Shown in pieces: positions 1-12,100 of a DNA stretch of 64,000 nt. The translations under genes and the position numbers were made by a program. Source of the DNA: Nepenthes gracilis. Its lineage: Eukaryota > Streptophyta > Magnoliopsida > Caryophyllales > Nepenthaceae. Position 1 is the first letter of the stretch. Each line of letters starts with the position of its first letter. The notes under the pieces are model-generated. The model was not told the origin of the DNA and ran no database searches. It worked only from the letters and a program-made list of their open reading frames with translations. The DNA is taken from NCBI GenBank assembly GCA_033239525.1, contig BSYO01000011.1:5299973-5363972 (forward strand), written 5' to 3'.

Positions 1-830
1 CGGTTTTGAAAGATGGAATATTGGGCTCCTATTGAGTGCGCCCGGCTAAATGGCGGCTTGAGAGATGGAGGATTAGGTTCCTGCTGAGTGCGCTGGCCAG
101 GGGGCAACTTTTTAGAGAGAGAGAAGTCTGCACTCGTCGATGAGTGGCTGGTTGATAGATGCACTTGTAGGCTAGTGGATAACCGGAGGAGGTAAAGATC
201 CCTAGGCGATGACGATGAGAAAAGGGACGCTCGTCAATTCCCACTATGGTTACAAACAGAGAGGCTCTTTGCGCCACGCTTTACGAGTTGCTTTCACTGG
301 TCTTGTAGTGAGAGGACTTGGAGCCACGGGAGGTCTGCACAACCATCGGCTGAATCGGGAGAATGAGGTCTCATGGGAGAAACAAAGAGAGTGAGCATGC
401 TTTCTGGGTCTTTTTTCTGTACGCTTCTTTCTCCTTTTCCTCTCTTTTATCTCTTTGCTTCTGTCTTGCCAAAGCTTTCTTCTACCCATAGGGATGAATA
501 AGTATTTATAGTATTGGCGTCGGTTCAACCTTGCTTGGACGCTAAGGCTAGCTGCGAGATATTCCTTCATTTGTTGGGACGTCGGTGATTGCCATTTTGG
601 GAAGATTTGCTTAATCGTAACTATCATCATGGGGGGCGCGCGATTTTAGACAGAATATTCTAAAAATATTTGTTGAACTGCCCAGAGCGGTTTTGGCTAG
701 CATTACCTGACTGATGGGTTGGAGCCTTAGAGCCGGCGTCGCTGGGACGCTCTTGCAGGCCTAGAGGAAGCTCCATCGAGTTGTCAATTTGCTACAATTT
801 GGACTCTAGACCTGCCCACAGTACCAGACC
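1..830. repeat. Repeat-derived sequence with ~52 bp tandem units
   Basis: No gene is seen. The first ~120 bases hold at least two imperfect units of about 52 bp, each carrying a GGCTCC-like core, a GAGTGCGC-like core, a GGC block and ending in AGAGATGG or AGAGAGAG. The same kind of unit occurs four times at 41573-41780, and the sequence after the units also has a similar flavour in both places (a GCACTCG/TGCACTTG stretch, then GGAGGAGG or GGAGGGG). I infer a dispersed transposon family whose left part lies outside the window. The open frames here are short and overlap on both strands, so I do not call them genes. Confidence 0.5.
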
Positions 831-831
831 T

Positions 832-1135
832 ATCAATTATCATGTCAGCTTGTTTTAACTTTGCAATTATTATGCAGATCGCTAATTTTGATTGGTTTTG
901 GTTTTCTTGACCCAGATAATGTTTTCTTTGTTGGTTTCCTGTGCTAAACTCAAGATGTTTAGATTATGTGTTTATCGCACCACCCATCAATTATCATGTT
1001 AGTTTGTTTTAACTTTGCAATTATTTAGCAGATCGCTGATTTTGATTGGATTTGGTTTTCTTGACCCAGATAATGTTTTCTTTGCTGGTTTCCCGAGCTA
1101 AACTCAGGATTTTAGATTATGTGTTTATCACACCA
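832..1135. repeat. Tandem duplication, period ~154 bp
   Basis: Two adjacent direct copies, about 832-985 and 986-1135. Both contain ATCAATTATCATGT, TTGTTTTAACTTTGCAATTAT, CAGATCGCT, GACCCAGATAATGTTTTCTTTG and GATTATGTGTTTATC in the same order, with scattered substitutions. It lies upstream of the gene starting at 1401, probably in its leader intron or promoter. Confidence 0.9.
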
Positions 1136-1400
1136 CATAATCATTATATTTCTCACTGCCAAATTACCAATTTCCTACAGAAGTACTTTCAAGTGTTGTT
1201 ATTGTAGAGATGTTATGTAATTCTATACTTCTGCATTGTTTGTTGGGTTTATTTGACCATCATTTTATGCCTCTTAGTTACACATTTGTTGCTGTTTCTC
1301 TCACATGCACATGAACGCATGTCCCTCTTTTAGCCTATGCTTGGTGATTATATCATGCTTGTATTTGTTGATTTCTTCCAGTCTTCGCAGCAGTTGCAAA

Positions 1401-2114
1401 ATGGAAAGCACAGAGTCTGAGACTGTAAGGAAACGCAAGAAAGAAGCTGTATGTTTGCATGAAGCAGAAGAGGGAAAATGACAAGCATTAATATTAATTC
1501 TTATTTTTTCTTAATTTTCCTAAGCTATTCTGTATCTTCAACTAGATGGAGGAGAGCAAAACTGAGTTCAGAGATAAAGCAAATAATGAATTCACTGAAG
1601 AAGAAACTGAGATGAACTTTTCAGGGTCTGAAGACATGGAGCTTGGAATTGCTTGCATATTTGAGAAAGTTGACCGATTCAATCACCTGGTATCCATGCT
1701 TGATTAATTCTGTAAATTTCCAAATGCATCTGAACTCCACATGACCATTACACAAAATATCAGTTTGTTCTTTGGCCCATTGCAATGAATCTTTGAAATG
1801 CTAACCATAAAGTCTTGCAGGTTTCTGAACTATTAGAATCAGGGAAGTCCCTATTTAGTAGACTGACAAATGAATTTGAGGAGAGGGTTCTCATGTCAGT
1901 GACTAAGCTGCAATTTAATTTTAAAATCAAGAGTGAGGAGGTCACTGAAATTTTTTACCCCTTGAAATGTGTTCACAGGATACACAAGGAGCAGATAGAG
2001 AAATGGCAGGAGGAGATAAAGGAGCTAAGGTTGCTTGATGCCACAAATGAAGAGATGAATACTCGTCTTGTCAATGCCAAATGCTTACTTCAAAATATTA
2101 ATGCCAGCCACTGA
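1401..2114 (+). CDS. Small coiled-coil protein, four coding exons, unrecognised
   Basis: Exons 1401-1448, 1546-1689, 1821-1894 and 1979-2114 join into 402 nt, 133 aa. All junctions are GT/AG: CT|GTATGT, CTG|GTATCC, CAT|GTCAGT, with acceptors AACTAG, CTTGCAG and TTCACAG. The protein begins MESTESETVRKRKKEA, a basic patch that could be a nuclear signal. An acidic segment follows (EEETEMNFSGSEDME), then a helical, heptad-like C-terminal half with KEQIEKWQEEIKELR. I do not recognise the family. An acceptor at TTCTTCCAG (1372-1380) just before the ATG points to a spliced 5'UTR. The last intron is 84 nt, a multiple of three, with no stop, so retention adds 28 residues in frame. The exon model is inferred; expression is not shown by sequence. 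Confidence 0.6.
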
Positions 2115-3236
2115 CGGTATCTTTTCTGACAAAATTTCATAACCTCATTATACCTTCTATTGCAACAAAAGGCTCCTCAAAGATTTCCCTCATACGAGTA
2201 GTTTTGTCTTTTAAAACATTGCCGGCAGTGTGCGTTGTCCAGGCAAAGTTGCATGCAAATTAGTATTTTTCGGTTGAACATGTTACTCCCTGTTAAATTC
2301 ATCAGTAGAATTTTTAGGCCTTCCATGTCAGAGGATTCCATAGAAGTTCAGTACACAAGTTCCTCTAGTCTTCTACACGGTTGTGCAGTGTGAGCACATC
2401 TATGATTTCTTTTCAAGTTGAAATGATACACGGCCATTAATGATCATCTGCTATTCATATGATTTGGTAAGATATATGTATTCCAATGGCACAATTTGTT
2501 GATTGAATGCATTTCTATCATGATTGCTGAATTTTAAAATCCCATTTGAGCATGCGCGGTCAAAAGAATAGCTATGAATAGCACGGTGCATAAGCAGATC
2601 AGCTTTATGAAAAGAGTATCATCAATTTACTGGTCATCACTTACTAGAAGGTCATTCAGGACTTAACATTATGGTTATTTTATTGTGGCTATTTCCAAAA
2701 AATTCAAACAATAAAAGCAATATCCCCAAATGATTATATTGAAAGTCAAATACACTCCGCAGTCCTTTTAAATAACTTGCTGACATAGTGCATTCTAATA
2801 ACCTGTGTCCTCCTTTGACCAAAGAGATTTTGGAGGGAAAACCTTCTTTTCAGAAGAAAAATATACAAACAATAGCAACTTTTAATTCACTTTTCCCAAT
2901 TTTTCTCCCTTGAACACCCCTCTAATCAGAATAGGACCTAAATTACAGGGTTTCAAATCTTTTTCCCTCCAACTCTGAGCCAAAAAACCTCCATTTTCCT
3001 CTTCTTCAGTCCCCCCTCCTCTCTGTCATCTACTTTTCAAGGTGATTCATGTCTTCAACTAACAAGGGTGCAGCTATCTCAAACAATGAACTTCTTTGCA
3101 CCCCCTTCATTAATCAACATGATAATGCTCAGGGTCATGCAATTGACCAAGGAGAGACAAGTTTCTGATATCATGGAATGGCAGCCAGTTAGGAGATAGA
3201 ACCCTGCTTATACTTTTGTGCATTATTTTCTTTCCT
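2115..3236. other. Intergenic, no gene seen
   Basis: Likely holds the 3'UTR of the coiled-coil gene and the space to the convergent pseudogene. No coding pattern, tRNA or clear repeat was recognised. Confidence 0.5.
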
Positions 3237-4088
3237 TCAGGACCCATCCTTCCTTTCGCAGCTATTCTCTCTTGTTTGATTGTTTACTTTCTCGAGGCAA
3301 GTTAAAACTCGCTTTTCCTTCACGTGTGGCAACATTTTCCAAGATAATGTCACTAATTCTTTACTTTCCATCCCTCCACAGCCTTGCTTCATCCTCAAAA
3401 TTTTCAGCTCTTCTCGCAACAATCTGACTTGTTCCTGCAGTTGATTCTTCTCCATTTCAAGGGAAAGTGCTTTCTGTTTCCATTCTTGAACCTACATATA
3501 TTTAAAAAGCAGCCTATGTTACAACCTCGCTTAACTGAAATTTCACAAACACAAATTGGAAATTTGTCATGACCCAAAGAATGGAAGCGCTTGATGATTA
3601 CGGGTAAATGCTGTTTGACTTAATCTGACTTAATCACTGAAACCTAACAGAGAGTAAGAGATTATCTTTTTCAAATGTACATGCATTTCACAGAAGGGTC
3701 AATGCAAGCTAAAAATGATGAAATGTGAAATAGGGCGCAAAAGAGTATCTGAGAGCTTACTAAGGAATGTATAGATTGGATTTTGTGGTCAGAATCCGGT
3801 GCTCGATCTTCCCAGAAATCTTGAGAAGCCTGCAATTCTTCCATCTCCTCCCTGACTTGCTCAAGCATCTCTTGCATCTGCGATCACTGTTCTATCTCTG
3901 CTCATACATGCACTGTAATCTTCTTCACTATGGCCTTACAATGGCATGAGCATCCTTCTAAGATTCCCGATTTTGTTTGCTGAAGAAACATTATGCATAA
4001 AATGGGTAACCTTCTCAATCAATACAAAGAAAAAAGAAGTACATGAAACTCCTTATTATTCAACTGTTCACTTAATGAATTATAGGTT

Positions 4089-5060
4089 TGATGGGGACGG
4101 CCAAAATATCCCGGCACAAAAGGGCGGTCAGTCCAAAAGAGGTACAGCACACTGGCCCAAAGGGAGTCAACATTTCCATTGACTAGAATGGCCTTCCAGT
4201 CCGCCAAATAGGGCCCAGCCAGGCTGAGGCCCAACAAGGACGGCCCTCGACATCATTCCCATGCATGAAAATCTCCTACCTAAACTAATCGAGATCCCGA
4301 ATGTTGCCGCTGATCATGATCTCCCGAGGAAAGGAAACTCCCAACTCAGTGTATCTCCCGTAATAGAAATTCCAACATTTACCATGTATAACATCTCCAC
4401 AAGGAAGGGAGGAACCTTTCCGATTGATCTTGGTTGCCATAAATACATCCAAGAACCCCTTGCCAGTGGGAAAGAATTTCCTCCAAGCAGCTAGCAGCCA
4501 TCTTTGCCGCCCAAGAAAGGCTGGGGGAGTTTCAAAGCTATAAAAGGCCCTCGGGACAGACTCTAGAGGCATGCCCTCTTGAGTGCTCAAATTGACACTA
4601 GCGATCCCGCTTGAACAAGTCCACGAGCGCCGCTTCTCCCTTCCCACCGTTCACTCTCTGTCAACCCAGAGTCCAAAAAAGCCACTCCCCACGGGCGCAC
4701 CACCATCATAAGCTGCTCCACGTCGAGCGCCACTTTCGAGTTAGACTCATAAGTCCCTTTCCCCTCATCGTTTACCATAAATTATATCTTTGCGTTCTTC
4801 ATTTCGAAAGAAGGATTACTAATTTAAGTGTCGGGGGATAAATTAGAGAGTAAATCCGACCGTTTTTCTCTAACATCTTGTCTTCTATTGTGGTGTGCAG
4901 GATCCAAGTTAAGGAGCATGGATATTGGGTTCCATGTCCATTTGAACCAGAGACCCAGTCATACCCGAATCCGTCGACGACTTAGATCCAAGACGCATCA
5001 AGTTTCATCTTTCTCTTCCCAGTCATTCAATCCAAAGAAGTAAATTTCAACTCTTTTTTA
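4089..5060 (+). mobile_element. LTR-like insertion in the pseudogene intron
   Basis: This GC-richer block lies between pseudogene exons 5831-5725 and 3877-3761. It opens with TGATGGGGACGG and holds a TATA box (4539-4547). Near 4820 it has AATTTAAGTGTCGGGGG, which resembles the ACTTGAGCGTCGGAGGG motif common near the end of plant Ty3/gypsy LTRs. I read it as one LTR or LTR fragment on the plus strand. The right boundary is approximate and I found no target-site duplication. Confidence 0.5.
4539..4547 (+). promoter_or_regulatory. TATA box of the LTR-like insertion
   Basis: TATAAAAGG, followed by GC-rich leader-like sequence, as in an LTR U3/R boundary. Confidence 0.4.
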
Positions 5061-5724
5061 GGTAAAAATGACGGCATCTTCTTGAGTCCACCTTCACTGT
5101 GAATCCCCACAAAAATCCATGTACTTCACCTAGTTTAGTTATCACCATATCATCTAGAATAAGATGCAATTTCACTTTACTGTCTAAAGTGAATAAATCG
5201 TTGCCGCTCTTTCCGTTTGACTCTTACTGTTTCACCATCAGAACTGAATACACCAAGTTTCAAATTTCACTCAATCACCACCACAATTCTACCATGTGTG
5301 AGCACCATACATCGCTGATATATCAGCTATATCGGGTGTTTCGGCTAATATATTAACAACATAGTGATATGTCGTGATTCTGTCGCTGCATTGTAGATCC
5401 CGGCAATGATATATATTTGCTCATATTTTATTTTGTGTACAAGGCTTGCGAATTGTAGGGCACTAAACGTACACAAATTTACCAACATTTTAGAAAAGTA
5501 GTTTTTAGGATTTAACCTGTAACCACTAGGCTAGAATTCAACCGCCCAACCATTGCACCCATTATCACAGGCAAAAATCATCACTCAGTAAAGTGCAGGG
5601 AGACATTAACTCTGTCTACAAGAAATCACAGGCATAAAATTTACCAGGAAAGGCTGCTGGAGTGAGGAAGATGGCAAATCAGAAAGGTCATATGGCCTGG
5701 AAGTGGAAGAAGAGCTCAACGTAC
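5061..5724. other. Pseudogene intron, remainder
   Basis: AT-rich with a TATCG-type stretch near 5310-5350 (GATATATCAGCTATATCGG) that resembles the dispersed sequence also present in the CDPK introns. No coding signal. Confidence 0.35.
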
Positions 5725-6060
5725 CTTAGTCTCGAGCTCCTTCATGAATCCGCTAGCTTCTTCGCTAACTCTTCGATCTCCTCTTCAAATACCTCATGCA
5801 CGCTTTTGCCTTCGCGAATTTTCTTCTTCCCCTGCATGTAAACAAGAAATTGTAATTGTTCAAATTAGTGAATAAATTGAGAAAAAGAGGAGAAGAAAAA
5901 CTAACAGAGATGAGGGCGTGGACAGCAGACTTCAAAGCCTTCTCCATGAAAACACACTCTCTCTCTCTTTCTCTCTCTCTCCCCTTAAAAACTTACATTC
6001 AGCCCTTAATATCTCTGCTTGAAACCTCCATTTTTCTTCCGAAATCCTATCATCTCTGTA

Positions 6061-6310
6061 GCGAGTCCCACACCGGGGATGCAGAAGAGCTGCCTTACAA
6101 GTATGAGGGGCTCTCCCCATCAGGGCGTCTTTTGGGGTGGACTCTCCCAGCAGCTTGTGCCCGCTACAGTTGTGAGCTTTGAGGCTTTCATGAAGGAGGG
6201 AGAAATGTAGCGAGTTTTAAGTCGGTCCAGAAAAGCTGCCTTATAAGTACGATGGGCTCTCCCTCTCGAGGCGTCATTTGAGAGGCGGGCTCTCCTCAGC
6301 AGCTTTACAA
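6061..6310. repeat. Imperfect direct repeat, ~90 bp copies
   Basis: Copies at about 6056-6160 and 6207-6305 share GTAGCGAGT, AAGAGCTGCCTTA-AAGTA, GGGCTCTCCC, GGCGTC and a CTCTCC-CAGCAGCTT end, about 150 bp apart. The AGTCCCACACCGG start resembles the AGTCCCACATCGG ends common in small plant LTR elements. It separates two coding-like pieces of the minus-strand pseudogene, so it may be a transposon piece that now acts as, or replaced, an intron. Confidence 0.6.
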
Positions 6311-6916
6311 TCTCCGTTTTCTGTCACACCCTCGCTCTCCTCCCGCTGCCCATCCTCTCGTCCCTCTCTCTCCAGAATTCAACAGCACCATCGGCGGAAC
6401 GCTGTTGGTGAAGCTGAGTTCTTGGTCGAACAGAGTCTCCAGCTTGCCTGTATGGGGTCCCCCGAGACCGGAAATGGTTTCGCCGGCGGCATTCTTGGTG
6501 GGTTGTTTACGGCGTGTCCGCCGTGGGAGGTGGAGGATTCTCGGGGTTGGCGGTGGAGGTGGGTGCCACTTCTGCCCCTCGTTGCCGTCATCTCCGCCGT
6601 AGATTTTGAACTGAGGAAGGATAGGCTTCCCCAGCTAAATGCTTGTGGCTCTCTGTTTCAGCAGTAGAGGTTAGATTTATTTTATCCGGGCCTGTTTGTG
6701 TCGTAAATTTAAATTTAAATTTAAAAATATATTTCTAATTTTAATTTTATTTAAATTTTAAATTGGGTATAATTTAAATTTTATTATTTAAATTGTATAA
6801 AAAAATTATAATTTTTTTTACAAAATTTAAAGTTAATATATAATTAGTTTTTTAATACATATATAAAAATAAAAAAAATTAAATGTAAATTATATAATTT
6901 TTAATATATAAAATTT

Positions 6917-7639
6917 TGATGCATATTAGGAATTTAAATTATCGTATAAATTAGACAATCAAGATTTTTTTTTGGAAGTGGGTTGAATTTGGTCTTCGTG
7001 TCCGTAAATCATTATTTTGAGTACCACAATAAATTGAACAAGAGGTAAGATATATATGAGACTTGCTCATCGTTATAACATTCGGCACTCAAATTAATAA
7101 TTTTTATTCTTAAATTGAAAGATGTAGAATAAAAGTAGATACTAAAATTAAAAGAAGATGGGAATGAGTGTTAATTGGGAGGGCTTTGTTCTGTTTGGGT
7201 ACATTTATTTACTTGAGTGTTTTTTTTCTCTAAATTTTTTCTCTTGCCTCCTCGGTTTGAAATGAGTTATATTTATAACTCAAATTTGTATCCATCCGGT
7301 CAACCCTTGAAATTGCTATTCATGTCGAAAGGCACTTCAAAACAACTATTGGGAAACGTTACTCTTGGTATGTAATTGTTATTTGACTTTAATAGTGAAA
7401 CTACATGGTTGTTAATTGTAAGGATCATTTTGACCGTTCTTGAATTGAATTATTTACTAATTCATTATGATCCTTTGATTTTTAGTAATTATTCATTTGT
7501 ATTGAATGTCTTAATTAATATCCTAGAGAACTGTTATTCAGTTGACCCGTTCTATTTTATACTTTCTAATTTGGGCCACTAACACTTGGGCCTTGTTTTA
7601 GCTTTAAGATGGGCTAGTTTATTATGATCCACACCTACA
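6917..7639 (+). repeat. 5' LTR of the 6.9-13.7 kb element
   Basis: Collinear with 12955-13676 at a constant offset of ~6037. Shared landmarks are AAATCATTAT, GTAGATACTAAAATT, ACTTGAGTGT/ATTTGAGTGT, GAACTGTTATTC, TTGGGCC and TTTTAGCTTTAAG. It ends CACACCTACA. The internal sequence then starts CTAGTCTCCCATATTTGGAGG-like. Confidence 0.85.
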
Positions 7640-8989
7640 CTAGTCTCCCATATTTGGAGGTTTAAATTCAAACTTCGAATATGCTATTGATGGGAAGCTA
7701 ACTGGTTAGTCATTCGTGCCAACAAGCGCATCTCTTTTACGGATCTTCTATCGATTAGGAGTCTTGTTCGCCAGTTGGGCTTTTACTTTAGCTATAAATT
7801 GAGGGTCTTTGTTCAGACTGCATCGCAAAATGCCCTGTTTTTCTATTTGGCTGTGTGATCACTCCTAGCAAACATGTCATTTTCGCAGTTGTCGGTGGGT
7901 GTAGATATTGAACCTGGTGGAAGAGATCCTTCAAGATTCGAAGTCATGCCCTAAGGATACATTTGAAGCTGTCTTGATTAACATTTTTTATTGGATAGTT
8001 TTTCTCTTTTATGTCTATTCCAAAACCATGCCTACATGTTGTAACGGGACCTTTATCTTGTTGAACCTTGTAGAGATGGTCCAGATAAATGTTGCCGATG
8101 TGGACGAACGATTTTTTTCATTCTCTTCGTTCTCGTAGTACTTCTAACACAACTTGGGTCCGAGTGCTTGGAACGAAGTGCATTGTTATTGTTTCTTATT
8201 ATTCGGATTGCTATCTTAAGTTTTGTTTATTTTTATCCGAGTGGTACTTTTATTATTTGAAACTTATTTATTGTGAAAAGATCTAATAAATAGAACTACC
8301 CGAATAAAAACTTGCATCATTAATAGGCTTCTATATGCTCGTAATTCTTTAAACTACTGTTCTTGGGTGGAGTGCCTGCTCAAATATTTTGGATTTATTC
8401 ATTTTTTTGCCCATTTGATAATCTGACAACTTAGACTTTTGAAAATTCGGCGTATCGTAATTTAATTCAAACAAATTCAAAATTAAAATATTCGTGGAGT
8501 GATTGACTCCGCATTTTGATTTAAATTAAACTGTTAAATGAAAATTAATAAAGCAATAGAACCGTCCACTGCCAGCCTATTGCCTTGGAAAATATCACGT
8601 CAAACCATCATTACTAGCGCAGTGGAAGAGATGTGTTGCAGCATCTTCCCTTGTGGGCACACGTCTCTCGTCATTATAACGATGTGCTTGTTTAGGCATG
8701 TCCAAACGGCGTTGTTCTAGGCTCAAGTCCTATTTAAACTTTGGTGTGCTTCCATTTTTTTATCTCTTCGTATTTAATCTCTAAGTGCAAATTTGCTTTC
8801 TACCTCCCCTTGTTTCCTGCTCCTCACACATTTTTTAAGGGCATTGTTGATATTCTATCCTACTTTACGATCGAGAAGGTTCTGGATATTTATGAGAGGT
8901 ATAATATCGTTATTGTCATTCCTTTGTAAGTTCTCTCTTCATCCAAGAGAGCTTATTCTTCAAGGCATGACTTTATCGCAATCTATGAG

Positions 8990-9182
8990 GTTCATCTGAG
9001 GGAAGGCCTCCACATTTCTTTTGTTAGGGAGCTTTACGAAATATTGGAGGCCCTGGAGATTTCCGTTGCACATCTCCACCCTAATGCTATTAGGTACCTG
9101 GTCTCTTTGTACATGTTCTTTCGCTGATGGAGGCTTCGTTTGCACGTTAGGGTAGTTAAAGTTGTCTTCCGGTTTAATCATG
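8990..9182 (+). pseudogene. Gag-like (gypsy-type transposon) domain remnant
   Basis: In one frame it reads REGLHISFVRELYEILEALE then ISVAHLHPNAIRYLVSLYMF, a stop at 9125, and then WRLRLHVRVVKVVFRFNHEG. The pattern G-x-x-x-x-x-L...L...L.LHPN.....S.Y...R matches what I know of the Transposase_28 / putative gypsy-type transposon domain. Further degraded coding-like sequence continues to about 10150. The stops show it is dead. Two similar remnants occur at 28139-28393 and 51782-52048. Confidence 0.55.
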
Positions 9183-12100
9183 AGGGTGACTAGATTTTAT
9201 TCATCCCTAGAAAGGGGTGCAGAATAAGTGGAGAGAATTCATATTTAGTAAAAAGTTGAAAGAATTGATATTTTTTCATTACGGTTTCTTCTGATTGAAC
9301 CCTCTCCAGTAAATAGAAATTGGCCAATTTTGCTTATATTGGTGAAGTTTTGAAAACTAAAACTTTTATGGCCGAATCATTGACCGAGTTCATAGAGGAA
9401 AATGCCATCACACTTCAGAAGATGAGTAATTTTATTATGTGGGAGGTGCTTGCTGATGTTAACTGGGAGGTTAGCACGGGTGGAGAGGTCGTTGCTGATA
9501 TACCTCTCCGTAGACCCAAAAGAAAACCGTGGAGGCTTTTTATTCGGGATTCTTCGGAAGTAGTGTCCGGGAAGCCAGGTTCTTTTGTTCTTGGACCATC
9601 CTTTTCGTTCTCTTTCATAGATTTTGAAAGGGCAGTTGATGAGGCTTGAGATGAGATAACCACATTGGAAGCCGATGAGTCATCTCAGAGACCAGACCTA
9701 ACTCTCTCTTCACTGGGTCACCTAGTTTTTGAGGATGTGCCTACATTTGTTTCGGGTGGTGAGGCTTCCCACCCACTTTAGGAATAAGCAACCCTTTTAT
9801 TTGGGACTCGAACGTGGGAGAACCAATTTCTACTCCATTCCTTGCTGAATATGGGGTTCCAAATTTTGTTAGTTCGTTACCTGATAATTCTGCTTTTACT
9901 CATCCTATCATTTCAGTTGTGGAGCCCATTAATAATGAAAAAGCGACAGAGGATTTGTTTGCCAATAATCATGAGGCTTCAGTGAAGATTCCTAAACCTT
10001 GGCGTTTTTCATCAGATGTTCCAGATGTTGAGGAAGCTCCTCGTGTGGATCCATTGCCATTAGAGCACGCTAAGGATTTGGATGCCTCCTCCTCTTCACT
10101 CGGATTCATAGTTCCTCTTTGTTGTCGCTCTCTACCTCTTCTATATTGAAGGACTCCACCAATTTTTGAACTTGAGTCGTCTCCGGATCCCTTTTCTCTT
10201 GAGGAGTTTTTTTTATTCACAAAGTATTTCTTATTTGCTTGTTGATATATGAACTTTCTTTTCGATATAATTCTGTCTGACAGAACATTCTATTTTGTCT
10301 GACAATCATAGGAGTTACTATGCTTAGTTAGGGATGGACTACATAAGCGTGACGTCTAAATTGCCCATCTCTCCCAAGCGTGTATCGATGTTGTAGCGCA
10401 TAGGGAGTTGGAGATTTGGGTTCAAGTTGCTATTGCCGATGTTGAACAATTTTGAGACTAGGCTATTTTTTGGAGAAAGAGCTATCCAAATGGTTGGCGA
10501 GATCCCAAAGGTTATCATACGAGAATACTATACTACAGATAGGATCACCTTCATTGAGGACAAGCTCTAAGAAACTGAATATCGATCGACTTTTGATGAT
10601 AATTTGATTGTTAGCCTCCGAGATAAGTGTGTCTAATTCGAGGGGTAGTTGAGGAAGTGCCTCAGCCTGAAGAGGCTGGTCCCATTTTGGATTACAGTTT
10701 TTTGGATGGAATCTCTCTCTATAGGCGGATTGTTTCTTTGGTTGCTTTTGATTTTTCTTTACGTTGCCTCGATTCAAGAAATTCTAAAGCTTCTTAGAAT
10801 TTTGACGTCAAGGATTTTTCAAAACCGAGCACAGATTCATTGTTTTGGCCATTGTTTGGTCCTCAGCCATAGGATAATTGAATTGTTCATACTTTAGCAA
10901 CAGTTAATTTGGTAGATTTCCTTTTGTATTTAGTTCATTTTTCTGAATTATATATATATATATATATTTATATATCAGCAACAAGTTCATTACCCAATTC
11001 ATATAGGGGGTTCTCGGTTGGTTTTATTTGACTTATTTTAAATTCAAATTTAAAAAAAAAGCATCAAAATAAGACAAATTTTCAGAATTTTTATTATCAA
11101 TAAAGATTCATTTCAATTGATAATCGATAATACCGTCTGAAATGGGTATAGATACAACAATAGGATCGAAATGGAAAGTCATTACATAAGTCATATTATT
11201 ATTACTAAAATTAATGATATCATTCTTTATTACTAGCTTCTATCTCTTATTGTTGGAAGTCTTATTGGGATGACCCGAAACTTTGCTTCTGGGAGGCCTT
11301 GTAGAAATCATGTTTATTACTCCTATCACCATCCGGTTGCGGGGTTGCTCGAATTGATTCGTGTCGTCATTGCTGATGTTCCTAGGAGTGTGTCTTGGGT
11401 CTTTAAAGTATTTATTGAAATATCCTCTCTAAATGAGGCCCTAATATCATTCTACAGAATCCAACATTCCTCGGTACTATGGCCCGAAAATTTCGACTGA
11501 TCTCCTCTCTAAGGTTCTTCATTGGCTTTGGCCATTTTAAGAACTTATTCCCTTCTGTATTAGAACACTAGTCTGGGTGTCTTTAAAAGGAGTGAGGTTC
11601 AGCGACTTGTACTCCCTTTTGACGCCTCGGTCTATCTTCTACTGCTTCCAAGATCCCTAGTGAAAGAATTATTGTTGTTCCTTTTTTTTTCCACTGGTCG
11701 ATCATGAGCGGTGATCTGAGCGCTCGGGCCTCTTTACTTTGTTGGCTTCGTTGGCGGCAATATTCACTTGGGCGATGGTTTCTGCTTCAAGGAACGTCTT
11801 GGGTTCTTATTATACAAGTTATTTAGAAAATTCTCTTGAATGTACAATGGCCATGATAGAATTAAATTTCACCTTATTGGTAAGTTTTGAGATTCCTCAG
11901 GCCTCTACATTAAATCAGGTTGAAAAGTATTTCAAACTTTTATTTGGACCTTGTCATATTCGGACAAGGTGTTGCGGTTGCTTGTTCTTCATTCTACTGG
12001 AGGCAAACAGTGACAGGAATTTGTCAACCAACTTCTAGAAAGATCGGATCGAATTGGGTACTAACAGATAAAACTAAATTCGGGCATTCCCTTTGAGGGT

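Larger units (their letters stand above)
3237..6610 (-). pseudogene. Decayed coiled-coil protein gene with two frame breaks
   Basis: Reading the minus strand, coding-like pieces are: 6610-6305 (FKIYGGDDGN..., a proline run, then GKLETLFDQELSF), 6060-5965 (EEKWRFQAEILRAECKFL), 5947-5906 (MEKALKSAVHALIS), 5831-5725 (GKKKIREGKSVHEVFEEEIE), 3877-3761 (MQEMLEQVREEMEELQ) and 3491-3237 (VQEWKQKALSLEMEKNQLQEQ, to a stop). The last four join by good GT/AG sites. Two breaks are visible. A GA-rich microsatellite near 5958-5983 shifts frame between FLRGERE and MEKALK. The 5831-5725 exon is 107 nt where 108 is needed, so the frame runs into TGA although the next frame reads FMKELETK in step with the following exons. 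The upstream piece ends at TAA before EEKWRF. Family not recognised; heptads suggest a coiled coil. It could still be a live gene if the breaks are assembly errors. Confidence 0.55.

Noticed and set aside
6278..6667. 129-codon plus-strand frame in GC-rich DNA
   Set aside because: The minus strand of the same bases gives a more protein-like reading (GKLETLFDQELSF...) linked to the coiled-coil pseudogene.
9320..9649. RNase H-like fragment (KPWRLFI)
   Set aside because: Only a few residues match, and catalytic acids cannot be placed; it is treated as part of the degraded internal region.
9801..9830. tRNA T-loop-like GTTCGAGTCCC on the minus strand
   Set aside because: No acceptor, D or anticodon stem could be formed around it.
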